64,000 bases of DNA from Macrocybe gigantea (taxonomy: Eukaryota; Basidiomycota; Agaricomycetes; Agaricales; Callistosporiaceae): assembly GCA_011319805.1 (NCBI GenBank), contig SJRY01000095.1:1-64000 (forward strand), written 5' to 3'. The notes below the pieces were generated by a model that searched no databases, was not told the DNA's origin, and was given only the letters and a program-made list of their open reading frames with translations. Position numbers and translations under genes: made by a program. Shown piece after piece: positions 22,001 through 34,143 of this stretch (position 1 is its first letter; each line of letters begins with the position of its first letter).

Positions 22001-22989
22001 GAGAGCTTGCATTCCCTAGAATGGAGATTCCAAGCTCGATCAATGGCCTTTGATAGTGTCGACAAGACGCTCTCGAGGTCGTTATTAGTCTCGATAGGGA
22101 CAATGTCCATTCCGAGAAGATCACCAGCAATGTCGGATATAAACTCCGGTATGCTGTCCTTACTTAACGTTCATCGCTGGACGGATAGGTCTAGCAGAGG
22201 AACATCCAATACAAGTGACAATGGGACATGGTCCGATGTCAGCTTGAGCGCATCAATCATGCGAGGATGGCAATCCCCACTATCAATGGGGATGAACATC
22301 AAGTCAATAACCGAGGGCCGAAGCTCGGGGTTATGTGAAATGAAAGTCAGCCCAGGATTGCTAGGTTCCGACCATTCCAGACTGAGATCGAGAGCTGCAT
22401 TACACAGCATCTCCCCTCGAGACCACTGCGAATTATGAACTCTATCCCAGAGTTCATAATGACAATTGAAATCCCCTCCGAGATAAACTAAGTTGGGGAA
22501 GTCGGGGCGCTCAGCACAATCATGCAAAAGACGAATCGCGCTAGCATCTACATCAGAGTAGGCGTTAGCGAGAAAGAGTGGCTCGCCAGGGGTGGCGAAG
22601 CTAACAATCATAAGATCGCGACTATCAACTAGGTCACGACGAAGGGATGGATGCAGGCGACGAAGCCTGTTATGTACATAGGCCATAACCTGAGGAGGGT
22701 CCTCGAGAGATGAACGGCGAACGATACAGGTCCAATCTGGATGAGTGGGACCACCGATTACTGCCTCGCCCTCAACATTGAGGGCAGACGGAGCGTGTCT
22801 TATGAGATTCCAAGCAGGTTCTTGGAAAAACAGAATATCATAATCCCTCCCGAGAGTAGAGAGGAGCATGTCCATGTGTACATATTTTCTATTTACATTC
22901 TGAGAGAAAATACGAAGAGATGAAATCAATGAGCGTCCCCTTGAACCAGGGACCACAGCTGAGGCTGCACTACCTGAGGAGACACTCAT
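19083..22989 (-). pseudogene. LINE B ORF2: endonuclease, RT, RNase H, Cys/His domain
   Basis: About 1300 codons. The APE-type endonuclease is at the N terminus (FSQNVNRKYVH, FFQEPAW, GGDFNCHYELWDR, TSDHVPLSL). The RT is central (IIPKPGKPAYDTPKAFRPI, FDVTQYFPSLNHRML, GVGQGSALSPVLS and the catalytic FIDD box near 20910). RNase H follows (SSDGSVPAKAEV, DDAELIGLRMAIQ, CFLDSMNAIN). The C-terminal CX1CX7HX4C motif (CSCGRGAEDSVHVMTQC) is last. The endonuclease nicks target DNA and the RT copies the RNA there. A TGA after VQR at 22171, a frame break near 20960 and one near 20755 disable it. ATG at 22989 overlaps the ORF1 stop. Confidence 0.93.
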
Positions 22990-24847
22990 GATGCGTCGGC
23001 CTCCGCATTACGCTGCGGGGAGGCATTAGGATAAATGCTACCTGATCGTTTGCGATCACGTACCAGCTTATAATGTTCCTTGATCCAATCTGGATCAAAG
23101 CGATTTTTCCAGAAGGGACACTTCCGGTCGTCAGTGGAGTGGTCTCGGCCACAGCTGAGACACTTAGGAGGATGAGGGCAGGGCTGGCCCGCCGGAGTAG
23201 CCTCACGAGGAGGGTTAGCCTTGGGTCGAGCTTTGCAGCAAGACGCCAGGGTGCGATGGTGTTCTTTCTGTGAGATTCCCCACAGATCGGGCAGCGAAGA
23301 GATTGCTGGTTGCACTTCAATGCAGAGTGCCCCCAGCGCCAGCAGCATTCGCAAAGAGGAACTCCCGGCGAAGAGAGAGCGGCCTTGAATCGGCAACGCC
23401 AATTCCTGACCATAACTGTGCAATTGTCCAGAGCCTTTACGTTCTGGCCAGTTGACGTGTCTTTGATATTGAACCAGACGGTTGCAGTATCGGAATTCTT
23501 GGAGTTGCGCATGACGCGCGGTACCCCAACGAGAGTAATGAGATCCGAGAAGGAAGAGTCTCGGAGAATTCGTAAGCCTGCCAGGCAGTGATAATGCTAC
23601 CATTGGCATTGAAATAGGGAACGTCGAGCAGTTTCAAATAAGAAACACTCGTCGTGATTGTGAGCTCAACAGTAGATTCTGCCGGAGCACAGTGGAGAGC
23701 GGCCTCACGCAAAATGCTGAGGTCTTTCGGAGAAGCCACCCTCGTCATCAAGCAAGAGAACGAGGAGGCGGAATGATCCTGGATAGATTCGCATCGAATC
23801 CAGGACTTACCAGTGGTCAATGCCCTATTAAGGGCATTAAGGAGAGCTCCAGCGGCAACGGAATCGTTGTCAGCCGGAAAAGAGTAACTGACCTGGACGT
23901 TACGATGGGACGGTCCGTGAGAGGTGGACTTCGCCTTCTTCTTAGGCGGTCCTGATGACTCCCCGGTTGCTTCCTTTTGCAAGGAAACAATCTTCTCAGC
24001 AGGGAGGTGTGGAAATGTTTTTGCCAGAGCTACGATAGCTTCGGTGGGAGTATTGGCCAGTTGGGCCAAGGCTTGCACATAAGAGCGCTTGCCAGAAGAT
24101 GGGCGAGTAGCCCTATTGACCGGGGGGGCGGTCCACGTCCAGGAGTTCGGGAACGAGATTGCACGCGAGGGGGTAGAGGAGGGCGGTTAGGGTTCCGAGC
24201 CGGCCTCGGAGGGGGAGCGCCCTGATTCGAACGAGAGTCCTCCGGTCGCACAGTACCGGAAGGAGAGTGGTGAGTGGCAGGGTCGGCAAAGCGGGTCGAC
24301 TTCCCGTGACTAGGAAGGTGCGCGTTCACAATACTCTGCAAACGTGCTCCGAGTTCATGCTGAGGTCCCTGAAGAGTAGGGACGGAGAACATGTTAACAT
24401 CGCCAGCAGTAGCGACCAAGGCCGCAATACCCTCAGCGATGGCAAACTGGTAGCCCGCCGGAATGGAGACAGAGGCTTTGCCGACCTTAAGGATCCAATC
24501 CTTGAGGGCAGCGAGGGACTCGGTAGCAGCCTTCGCTTCACCGTGAAGGAACCGATGCCCTTCTGGAAAGATCGCTATCCCGATAGAATTGTCATTGTAA
24601 GCTGCCTCAGTGGACAGCATCGACGGAGAAGGGGCACAGTGGGTTCGGCAGACCCGCCAGTGTTAGAAGGGCCAGCGTCGTCGGTGTCCATAAGGCCGTC
24701 GCCGCTTTGAAAGAGGAGGCTCTTGTCTCCAGAGCGAGCTAGGGGTGGAGCAGAGGATCGAGAAGGACCAGAGGAGGTCCGACCTGGGTGGGGATTTAGC
24801 GGTGGAGGTCCACCGCCGCCGACAATGTTGAGCGGATCATTGCTCAT
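22986..24847 (-). pseudogene. LINE B ORF1: RNA-binding Gag-like protein with zinc knuckles
   Basis: ATG at 24847 starts MSNDPLNIVGGGGPPP, a Pro/Gly-rich N terminus. A conserved central part contains LSTEAAYNDNS and FPEGHRFLHGEAKA. A basic Pro/Arg-rich stretch is near 24150. The C-terminal half has three zinc motifs: CECCWRWGHSALKC, CPICGESH... and CLSCGRDHSTDDRKC. Such ORF1 proteins bind LINE RNA in a ribonucleoprotein. Frame breaks near 24610, 24080 and 23510 disable this copy. The stop TGA overlaps the ORF2 start in ATGA. Confidence 0.9.
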
Positions 24848-25047
24848 CGAAGAACTCTAATAAATCGGTGGATTTTCAGCCGATTTTCGCGATTTTAGAA
24901 ACGGGGAGTGCTCAAGGATATAGGTATCCGGATCTGCAACCTGATCGAAGATCGTCCCAAGTGTCGTCACCGTAGAACGAGGAGTGCGATTTGTGAGAGT
25001 TGTTTACAGTTGTTTACAAGTGGGGTTGTGGAAAGAGAAGCGCTGAG

Positions 25048-25230
25048 GCTGGCACTCAGTGAGCGCCTGTTCAAGCAATGCATGATAAGCCTTGACAGAG
25101 TCTTTGTCCCTGCCAAGCAGCTTATGGATCTCAAAGCGACTGCTGAATTCATCAACAAGCCACCTGCCTGGATTATTCACATCTGCGAAATAGTCTGTGG
25201 ATAAAAAGTTAGGTGGTTTAAGGTCCACCA
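25048..25230 (-). mobile_element. LINE A, small internal piece between LINE B and an LTR
   Basis: Continuation of LINE A ORF2 at the start of RNase H, reading on the minus strand PPNFLSTDYFADVNNPGRWL and RFEIHKLLGRDKDSVKAYHALLEQ. The left edge is the second GCTGGCACTC copy of the LINE B insertion. The right edge CACCA is the first copy of the duplication of the solo LTR at 25231. Confidence 0.88.
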
Positions 25231-25550
25231 TGTTAGGCTAGATGAATCTCAGAAGGACTCAGGCAGACTAAGTGCGAGAGTGGTCTTGAGATGATAGCAA
25301 AAGGAATATTAAGCCTAGTGCTACTGGTACATCTGGGAGTCCTTATATACATTACAGTACTCGAGCACGGACCATGGGCTGCACAATGCTGTGGACTGCG
25401 GATGAGTAAGACTGGAAGGAGATGACTCAGGATGACTAGGGAAGTGGGATGACTCGATGGCTGCGCGCTGCGCAGCATGACAGGGGAGATAAGTGATGTG
25501 GGAAAGATAAGATAAGAAAATGAATGGTCCTTTGGGCGACGTCTGTAACA
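25231..25550 (-). repeat. Solo LTR family S, copy 3
   Basis: Reverse orientation, 320 bp, with a perfect CACCA duplication (25226-25230 and 25551-25555). Removing it rejoins the LINE A reading around VDLKPPNF and NLVDLK (the fragment MVDLKPPNFL crosses the edge). Confidence 0.92.
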
Positions 25551-28446
25551 CACCAAGTTCTTGAGAGGGGACTTGAGTGCACTACGCTACCTGTCCGAGA
25601 GGGAGGTCAAATTCTTCAACCTCGAAGGATCCCCCCCACCTGTGGCAGGGTAGCTAGAGACCTGAGGGCATGTCTCAGGTTGGAATTCGCAAGACAGGCA
25701 GAGGACCTGACTTTCAAATGCTTGATGAACCTGGCAATTGGCTCAACACAGGCCATCATTTCAGCCACACCCTCTGGGGTAGTGCAGAACTGACTATTGA
25801 TCCAAATGCAAGCCTTATGCTGCATCTGGCATAACTGCTTCAGCAGTGTGACATTGTGCATGCCATTGAAGTTCCATAGCAAACAGCCATACATTGTGAT
25901 AGGATGTGCGCACAACAGGTAGAGAATGTGCTTCTGTTGAGGGATAAGCCTTGCACAGAATTGCCCAACATCTGGAATGCCCTGGCAGTAGTCAGCACCT
26001 TCATTGCATAGAAATGGACATGCTCCTTAAAGGATAGGCGGGCATCCAAGAAAAACCCAAGGTATCTCCAGATATCCTTAGGTTGCAGGGGAGTATTACC
26101 CATAAAGGGGGCAAAACCCAAGTCAATAGAAGGGCGGAGGTCCTTGCTATTGTGTGAAAAATGCTGCAATTCAGTTTTGTTGTGTTTGACAACAAGACCA
26201 AAGTCAGTGAAGAGGTTGTGCACTGATGCATATGCCCTCTGGAGCTTCGGAACATTGTCTGGAATGGACTTGGACTGAGCAATAATCAGCCCGTCATCCA
26301 CAAATGACATGATGGTTGGCATATTGTCAACCTTCTGGTATATTTTCAGTACTGGTGCCAAGTACAAGGCTGACAGTACTGGAGATAGAGCAGAGCCTTG
26401 GCCGACACCAACATCGGCATCAAACTCAGGTGAGATAGCACTGCACCAGGCATAGGAAGTTTTACGCCCCACGAGGTAGGATTCAAAGAACATTGACACT
26501 TGATGTGCAAAGCCTTCATGTTGTAGAATCCTCACCAACATACAATGGTTGAGTGAAGGGAAATATTAAGCAACATCGAAAGTGATGACACTCGTCTTGA
26601 GACCCTTTAGCCAGCCTTGCCAGATAATATGGGTAAAGAAGACACCAGCATCCTCCGTGGAGTTCTGCTGGATGCCACCGAACTGTTTCGGATTGAAGAC
26701 AGCAAATTTAGTCGCTTCGTATTGCATACACCATGCCAGCATCTTCTTGATGAGTTTGCCAAGGGTATTCAAAAGCACAATCAGGCAAAAGGCCTTTGGG
26801 GTATCATATGCAGGTTTGCCCAGTTTCGGAATCATGACAAGGCTCGAAGGACTCTTGGAGTTCTGCAGCAGAGAACAAAACCCAGTCCCGAATTGGATGA
26901 GGCTGGAGCTCATTGAGCTTATCCAGATTAACTGGTCTGTCAGACACAGCATTATAGGATTTATCGAGCACATTCCAAAGCGACTTGATAGAGTTGCAAG
27001 GCTGTCCCCAAAAAGAGATGGCTTCATAGGCCAGCAGCAGCCTTTGCTTTGTCCATGCAGCTAGATCCCATGGATGTCACGACTTTTCAGCAAATTCCTT
27101 GATTTGCTGATCAAAGAAGGTGTATTTAGCATCTTTAATAGCTCGACACCAGATGTGATGGTCACCCTCAGACTGGGTCTGCCTGAAGGTGTCCAAAGTT
27201 TCAGAGCAATGCTGATTCCACCAGCCTTTGCTCTGCTTTGATAGCTTGCACTCCTTGGAGTGGAGATCCCAAGCATGGTCAACTGATCTGCAGAGAGTCT
27301 GGAGAATGCTCTCTAAATCATCTGGTGACTCGATTGGCACCAAGTCCATACTGAGCAGATCACCAGCAATGTCAGAGATAAACTCAGGCATGCTGTCTTT
27401 TGGAAGAGTCCAGCATGGATCAGAGAGGTCCAATAATGGAATATCTAAGGAGATTGACAATGGACAGTGGTCCGACATCAATCTCAGGTCATTGCGAATA
27501 ACCGGTGCCATCCCAGCCACTTCACCAGGGATGAACATCAAATTGATAACCGAGGGCTGCAGCTCCGGGTTATGTGAAATGAAGGTTGGGCCATGATTAG
27601 ATGGCTCTGCCCAATCAAGACCAAGGTCAAGTGCTGCATTACACAACATCTCTCCTCATGTATGCTGCGAGGTATGGACTCCATCCCAGAGTTCATAATG
27701 ACAGTTGAAATCTCCTCCCTAATAAGTTAGATTGGGAAAATCAGGCCATTCCACACAATCATGTAGCAAGTGAATGGCGCTTCCGTCTACAAGGCATTTG
27801 TGAGAAACAGCAGCTCTCCCAGAGTGGAGAAGCTAACAATCATCAGATCACGACTGTCGACAAGATCATGTCTAAGGAAGGGACGCAACTGATGTAGGCA
27901 GTTGTGAACATATGCCATCACTCGAGGAGGATCCTCATATGATGAGTGGTGGACAATACAAGTCCAGTCAGGGTGACTGGGACCTCCAATTACTGGCTTG
28001 CTGTCAATGCTATGTGCAGATGGGGCTTATCTTAACAGGTTCCAAGCAGGCTCTTGGAAGAATAAAATATCATAGTCCTCTCCAAGAGTGGAGAGGAGAA
28101 CATCTATATGTACCTATTTCCTATTTACATTTTACAAGAAAATACAAAATGAAGAAATCAGTGAGCGCCCATCTGATCCAGGGACAACAGCTGGGGCTGA
28201 TCCACTGGAAGTGTTGCTCATGATGCGTCGGCATCTGCATTGCACTGTAGAGAGGTGTTAAAGTGTTTGGGACTTGATCGTGTTTGATCACATACCAGCT
28301 GATAATGTTGTTTAATCCATTCTGGATCAAAACAGTTCTTCCAGAAGGTGCACTTCCGGTTGTCAGTGGAGTGGTCTTTGCCACAGCTAAGACACTTCGG
28401 AGCATGTGGGCAGGGCTGGCCTGCCAGAGTTGCCTCACAAGGAGGG
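25551..28446 (-). mobile_element. LINE A, RT and endonuclease part of ORF2 and ORF1 end
   Basis: The minus-strand reading gives, from 26541 downward, LVRILQHEGFAHQVSMFFES, GVGQGSALSPVLSALYL, the FVDD box near 26305 and NKTELQHFSHNSKD. At 27649-27077 it gives the endonuclease end (DHCPLSISLDIPLLDL) and the linker. The EN core at 28100-27700 is badly broken. The ORF1 C terminus is at 28438-28200. Overall it diverges more from copies B, F and I than they do from each other, with many CG to CA/TG changes. It is interrupted by LINE D at 28447. Confidence 0.88.
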
Positions 28447-28843
28447 TTTTTTTTTTTTTTTTTTTTTTTAAATCAACAATTTATATAGCGGTGCACGGTG
28501 GCAGTCCGCTTGTAAATACACACAGGTACCTACTATAAATACGATGAGTCCGATCCAAACCAGACTGAAGGAAAATACATAGAGGGCTACAGTGCCCTGC
28601 TCTCTCGTGCCCCAGCTCGAGCTAAAAGACCCGAGCTCGTGCATACTCGCTTGCTTGAGCACCGTCCCCCAGCCCCGAGGGCCGGTTGTGGTCAATTCCA
28701 CGTAAAAGGTCCAAAAGGACCTATAACGGATGCTGTCGCAAAGTTTGCGGTTCGCATAATGCTCGATCAGCGCTTCGGCCGCTGGTCCTATTGCCTAAAG
28801 ATTGCCTAGGTTGCCCCGGGCGATCTCCGCTATAGAGCGGCAG

Positions 28844-30821
28844 TCACCCGCCGCCTGGATCCGGAATAAAAGCTCCTGCCGCCTTGTTGGATGCAAGGTA
28901 CTTGATAAACCAGTGATGCACAAATGCATCGAACTGGCGTTCGGTTGGCCTGTGCCAGTTACGGCACTGAGTCATGACGTGGACGGAGTCTTCCGGCCCA
29001 CGTCCGCAAGAGCATAAGTCGCTCTCAACGAAATTAAACCGTGCCCGATACGCATTGATCGGGGCATGGCCGCATGCAAGTCGTGCGCAGCGAGCAAAAA
29101 GCTCGTTCTCTGTCACTAACTTCATGAAGCCCATTCTCTTCCGAGAGGGCGTTCATAGGAATTTGGCTTTCCTGCTTCGTGAAAATGAAATGTGGAAGCA
29201 CCAATGTATTTCTTGTTCCCAGAATTCTGGAACCAAGTGCTATGCATATCATCGTCAGCCTCCTTTCGAAGGCCATCGGTGGTATAGAGGGACGAAGTCC
29301 CAGGGAACCTCCAGGCTCCGGGCAAACTCGTGAGCCTCGACTTGTATTGCCCACTTCCATTTGGAAGGGACGTGCCAGAATTCAATCCGGCGCTGCTCGG
29401 ACTCAGAGAGCCAAGCTTCCAGTGATGCACAAAGTGCAATAGAATGCGACTGCACAGAGTGGGGATTGCAATCGATGATGCGATTAATTGCATTCATCGA
29501 ATCTAAAAAGCACATGACAGAATTAACTCCATCTTGTGCGATAGCCTTTTGGATTGCCATTCGCAATCCAATGAGCTCAGCATCGTCGCTCGTTGATTTA
29601 CCAACTGGCTGATGAATCTCAGAGACCAGCCTGCCCATGCGAAGCTGACACAGACTGCTTAAGTGGCACTTTTGCTTTCGCAGGCACGGAGCCATCACTA
29701 CTCACATAAGAGCAATCATGCTGGATCGAACACTGGGAAAGTGTTTGATCCAGCGATGTGCGGTAAGCCTTGACCGAGTCCTCGTCTCGGCCCAGTAACT
29801 TATGGATCTCAAAGCGACTGCCAAACTCATCGACAAGCCGCCTGCCCAGGTTATTTGCATCAGCAAAATAATCCGTGGTTAGAAAGAGTGGTGGTTTCAG
29901 ATCCACCAAATCCTTGAGTGGGGACTTAAGCGTAGCACGCTGTCTGTCTGACAAAGAAGCGAGATTTCTCACTTTAGATGGGTCACCCCCAACACTTAAC
30001 GTTCGTCGCTGGACGGATAGGTCCAGCAGAGGAACATCCAATACAAGTGACAATGGGACATGGTCCAATGTCAACTTGAGCGCATCAATTATGCGAGGAT
30101 GGCAATCCCCACTATCAATGGGGATGAACATCAAGTCAATAACCGAGGGCCGAAGCTCGGGGTTATGTGAAATGAATGTCGGCCCAGGGTTGCTAGGTTC
30201 CGACCATTCCAGACCGAGATCAAGAGCTGCATTACACAGCATCTCCCCTCGAGACCGCTGCGAATTATGAACTCTATCCCAGAGTTCATAATGACAATTG
30301 AAATCTCCTCCGAGATAAACTAAGTTGGGGAAGTCGGGGCACTCAGCACAATCATGCAAAAGACGAATCGCGCTAGCATCTACATCAGAGTAGGCGTTAG
30401 CGAGAAAGAGTGGCTCGCCAGGGGTGGCGAAGCTGATAATCATAAGATCGCGGCTATCAACTAGGTCGCGACGAAGGGATGGACGTAAGCGATGAAGCCT
30501 ATTATGTACATAGGCCATGACTCGAGGAGGGTCCTCGAGAGATGATCGGCGAACGATGCAGGTCCAATCCGGATGAGTGGGACCTCCGATTACTGCCTCA
30601 CCCTCAACATTGTGGGCAGACGGGGCATGTCTTATGAGATTCCAAGCGGGCTCTTGGAAAAACAAAATATCATAATCCTCCCCAAGAGTAGAGAGGAGCA
30701 TGTCCATATGTACATATTTTCTATTTACGTTCTGAGAGAAAATACGAAAAGAAGAGATCAATGAGCGTCCCCTTGAACCGGGGACCACAGCCGAGGCTGT
30801 GCTACCTGAGGAGACACTCAT
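28844..30821 (-). pseudogene. LINE D ORF2 with in-frame loss of RT (endonuclease joined to RNase H)
   Basis: The 400-codon frame 30821-29619 starts with the APE-type endonuclease (FSQNVNRKYVH, FFQEPAW, GGDFNCHYELWDR). Right after SVQRRTLS it changes to VGGDPSKVRNLASLSDRQR, which in copy F lies just before RNase H, so the RT is missing but the frame is kept. RNase H starts normally (SSDGSVPAKA). It then breaks near 29630 by loss of about 13 bases compared with copy I. The rest of RNase H and the Cys/His domain run on in other frames to 28844. Confidence 0.9.
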
Positions 30822-32675
30822 GATGCGTCGGCCTCCGCATTACGCTGCGGGGAGGCATTAGGATGATTGCTACCTGATCGTTTGCGATCACGTACCAGCT
30901 TATAGTGTTCCTTGATCCAATCTGGATCAAAGCGATTTTTCCAGAAGGGACACTTCCGGTCGTTGGTGGAGTGGTCTCGGCTGCAGCTGAGATACTTAGG
31001 AGGATGAGGGCAGGGCTGGCCCGCCGGAGTAGCCTCGCGAGGAGGGTTAGCCTTGGGTCGAGCCTTGCAGCAAGACGCCAGGGTGCGATGGTGTTCCTTT
31101 CTGTGAGATTCCCCACAGATCGGACAGCGGAGAGATTGCTGGTTGCACTTCAACGCAGAGTGCCCCCAGCGCCAGCAGTGTTCGCAAAGAGGAACTCCCG
31201 GCGAAGAGAGAGCGGCCTTGAATCGGCAACGCCAATTCCTGACCATAACTGTGCAATTGTCCAGAGCCTTTACGTTCTGGCCAGTTGACGTGTCTTCGAT
31301 GTTGAACCAGACGGTTGCAGTATCGGAATTCTTGGAGTTGTGCATGACACGCGGTACCCCAATGAGAGTAATGAGATCCGAGAAGGAAGAGTCTCGGAGA
31401 ATCTCGTAAGCCTGCCGGGCAGTGATAATGCTACCATCGGCATTGAAATAGGGGACGTCGAGCAGTTTCAGATAAGAAACGCTCGTCAGAATTGCGAGCT
31501 CGACAGTAGATCCTGCCGGAGCACAGCGGAGAGCAGCCTCACGCAAAATGCTGAGGTCTTTCGGAGAAGCCACCCTCGTCATCAAGCAAGAGAACGAGGA
31601 GGCGGAATGATCCTGGATAGATTCGCACCGAATCCAGGACTTACCGGAGGTCAACGCCCTATTAAGGGCATTAAGGAGAGCTCCGGCGGCAACAGAGTCA
31701 TTGTCAGCCGGAAAAGAGTAACTGACCCGGACGTTACGACGGGACGGTCCATGAGAAGTGGACTTTGCCTTCTTCTTAGGTGGTCCAGACGGCTCCCGGT
31801 TGCTTCCTTTTGCAAGGAGACAATCTTCTCTGCGGGGAGGTGTGGGAATGTTTTTGCTAGGGCTACAATAGCCTCGGCAGGAGTATTGGCCGGTTGGGCC
31901 AGGGCTTGCGCATAGGAGCGCTTACCGGAAGATGGGCGAGTAGCCCTATTGACCGGAGGAGGCGGTCCACGTCCAGGAGTCCGGGAACGAGATCACGCGC
32001 GAGGGGGTGGAGGAGGGCGGTTTGGGTTCCGAGCCGGTCTCGGAGGAGGAGCGCCCTGATTCGAACGTGAGTCCTCCGGTCGCACTGTACCAGAGGGGGA
32101 GTGGTGAGTGGTGGGATCGGCAAAGCGAGTTGATTTCCCGCGCGAGGGAAGGTGCGCATTCACAATACTCTGCAAGCGCGCTCCGAGTTCATGCTGAGGT
32201 CCCTGAAGAGTAGGGATGGAGAACATGTTAACATCGCCAGCAGTAGCGACCAAGGCCGCAATACCCTCAGTGATGGCATATTGGTAGCCCGCCGGGATGG
32301 AGACAGATGCTTTGCCAACCTTGAGGATCCAATCCTTAAGGGCGGCGAGGGATTTGGTGGCGGCCTTCGCTTCACCGTGAAGGAACCGATGCCCTTCGGG
32401 AAAGATCGCAATACTGATAGAATTGTCATTATAAGCTGCCTCCGTGGACAGCATCGACGGAGATGGAGGAACGGGGGGTTCGGTAGACCCAGTCCGATTC
32501 GAGGGGCCAGCGTCGTCGGTATCCATTAGACCATTGCCGCTTTGGAAGAGAAGGCTCCTGTCCCCCGAGGGGAAGGAGCAGGGGGTCGAGAGGGGCCTGA
32601 GGGGGTCCGCCCAGGGTGCGGATTTAGCAGTGGAGGCCCACCGCCGCCAACAATGTTGAGCGGATCATCGCTCAT
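30818..32675 (-). pseudogene. LINE D ORF1
   Basis: ATG at 32675 starts MSDDPLNIVGG. The central part is intact over 32526-31993, and the last 278 codons (31654-30818) form one open frame ending with the three zinc motifs (CEHCWRWGHSALKC, CPICGESH, CLSCSRDHSTNDRKC). The stop overlaps the ORF2 start in ATGA, as in copies B and F. Frame breaks near 32560 and 31810 disable the full protein. Confidence 0.9.
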
Positions 32676-32874
32676 TGAAAAACTCTAATAAATCGGTGGA
32701 TTTTCAGCCGATTTTCGCGATTTTAAGAACGGGGAGTGCTCAAGGATGTGGTATCCGGATCTACAACCTGATCAAAGATCGTCCCAAGTGTTGTCGCTGT
32801 AGAACGAGGAGTGCGATTTGTGAGAGTTGTTTACAGTTGTTTACAAGTGGGGGTTGTGGAAAGAGAAGCGTGAG

Positions 32875-34143
32875 CTCACGAGGAGGGTTGGCCTTAGGTC
32901 TTGCTTTGCAGCAAGACGTGAGAGTGTGGTGATGCTCCTTTCTATGGGATTCCCCACAGATCGGGCATCAGAGGGATTGCTGGTTAAACTTTAAGGTGGA
33001 GTGCCCCAACGCCAACACCGTTCACAGAGAGGTACTCCTGGTGAAGAAAGAGCAGTGCAGAACTGGCAGTGCCAGTTCCAGACCATAGCTGTGCAATTGT
33101 CAGAGCCTTGACATTCTGGCCAGTTGACATGTCCTCAATATTGAACCAAATGGTTGCAGTATCAGAATTCTTGGAGTTGCACATGATGCGTGGAACTCCA
33201 ACAAGAGTGATGAGATCCAAGAACGAAGAGTCTCGGAGGATCTCATAGGCTTGCCAAGTGGTGATAACACTTCCATTGGCATTGAAGTATGGTATGTCAA
33301 GCAGTTTCACATAGGAAATGCTCATAGGAATAGCGAGCTCGACAGTAGATCCAGCTGGAGCACACTGGAGAGCAGCCTCGTGAAGAATGCCAAGGTCCTT
33401 GGTGATGCCGTGGCATACCTTTGTCATCAAACAAGAGAACGAGGAGGTGGAATGATCCTGGATGGATTCATCAGATCCAGAATTTGCCAGCAGTCAGTCC
33501 TTGATTGAAGGCAGAGAGAAGAGTTCCAGTGGCAATAGAAACATTGTCCGCTGGGAAAGTGAAGGTCATCCTGACATTTTGTCAGGATGAGCCATGAGAA
33601 GTGGACTTCGCCTTCTTCTTAGGCAGCCCGGAGGACTCCCTGGTCACTTCCTTTTGCAAGGAAACAATATTTTCCACAGGGAGGTGCAGAAAGGTCTTTG
33701 CCAAAGCTACAATAGCTTCAGCAGGCATGTTGGCCAGTTGGGCCAGAGCTTGCACATAAGAGCGCTTGCCAGCAATAGGGCGAGTGGCCCTATTGACAGG
33801 AGGAGGCAGTCCACGACCCGGAGTTCGGGAGCGGGACCACAGTTGTGGTGGAGGGGGGCGGTTTGGATTCCGAGGCGGTCTTGGAGGGCAGGTGCCCATG
33901 TTCAATCGAGAGTCTTCTGGATGTACAGTACCAGAAGGAGAGGTGTGAGGGTCAGCAAACGGAGTCACCTTTCCATGAGAGGGGAGGTGAGCATTGACAA
34001 TTTCTTGCAAATGCCTTCTGAGGGGGTGCTGAGGTCTGTCAAGCGTAGAGATGGAGAACATGTTGACGTTGCTGGCACTGCTGACCAGAGTCGCAATGCT
34101 CTCAGTGATAGCATATTGATATCCCACCGGGATGGAGACAGAC
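32875..34143 (-). mobile_element. LINE A, 5'-most remaining part (ORF1)
   Basis: ORF1 of LINE A on the minus strand: KKAKSTSHGSS, ANMPAEAIVALAKTFLHLPVE, SVSIPVGYQYAITES. The match to LINE B ends near 34143, inside ORF1, so LINE A lacks the 5' end. The next bases belong to a LINE in the opposite orientation (E). It contains TGA/TAG stops and a frameshift near 33080. Confidence 0.85.

Larger units (their letters stand above)
18690..25047 (-). mobile_element. Full-length Tad-like LINE B, inserted in LINE A
   Basis: A complete non-LTR retrotransposon of about 6.36 kb on the minus strand. It has a 5' UTR, ORF1, ORF2, a 3' UTR ending AATTATTGATTT, and a poly(A) tail seen as T-tract at 18690. The target duplication GCTGGCACTC flanks it on both sides, which defines both ends. 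ORF1 and ORF2 overlap by ATGA. The RNase H after RT and the C-terminal Cys/His domain place it in the Tad1/I-like group of LINEs; the exact clade would need a tree. It carries a moderate number of stops and frameshifts. Confidence 0.95.
28447..32874 (-). mobile_element. LINE D, 5'-complete but RT-deleted, inserted in LINE A
   Basis: About 4.43 kb with both natural ends: a T-tract at 28447 and the same 5' end as LINE B (sense CTCACGCTTCTCTTTCC). A 13-bp duplication flanks it, CTCACAAGGAGGG (28434-28446) and CTCACGAGGAGGG (32875-32887), with one G/A difference at a CpG. Compared with LINE B it lacks about 1.9 kb, covering the whole RT of ORF2. Confidence 0.93.
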
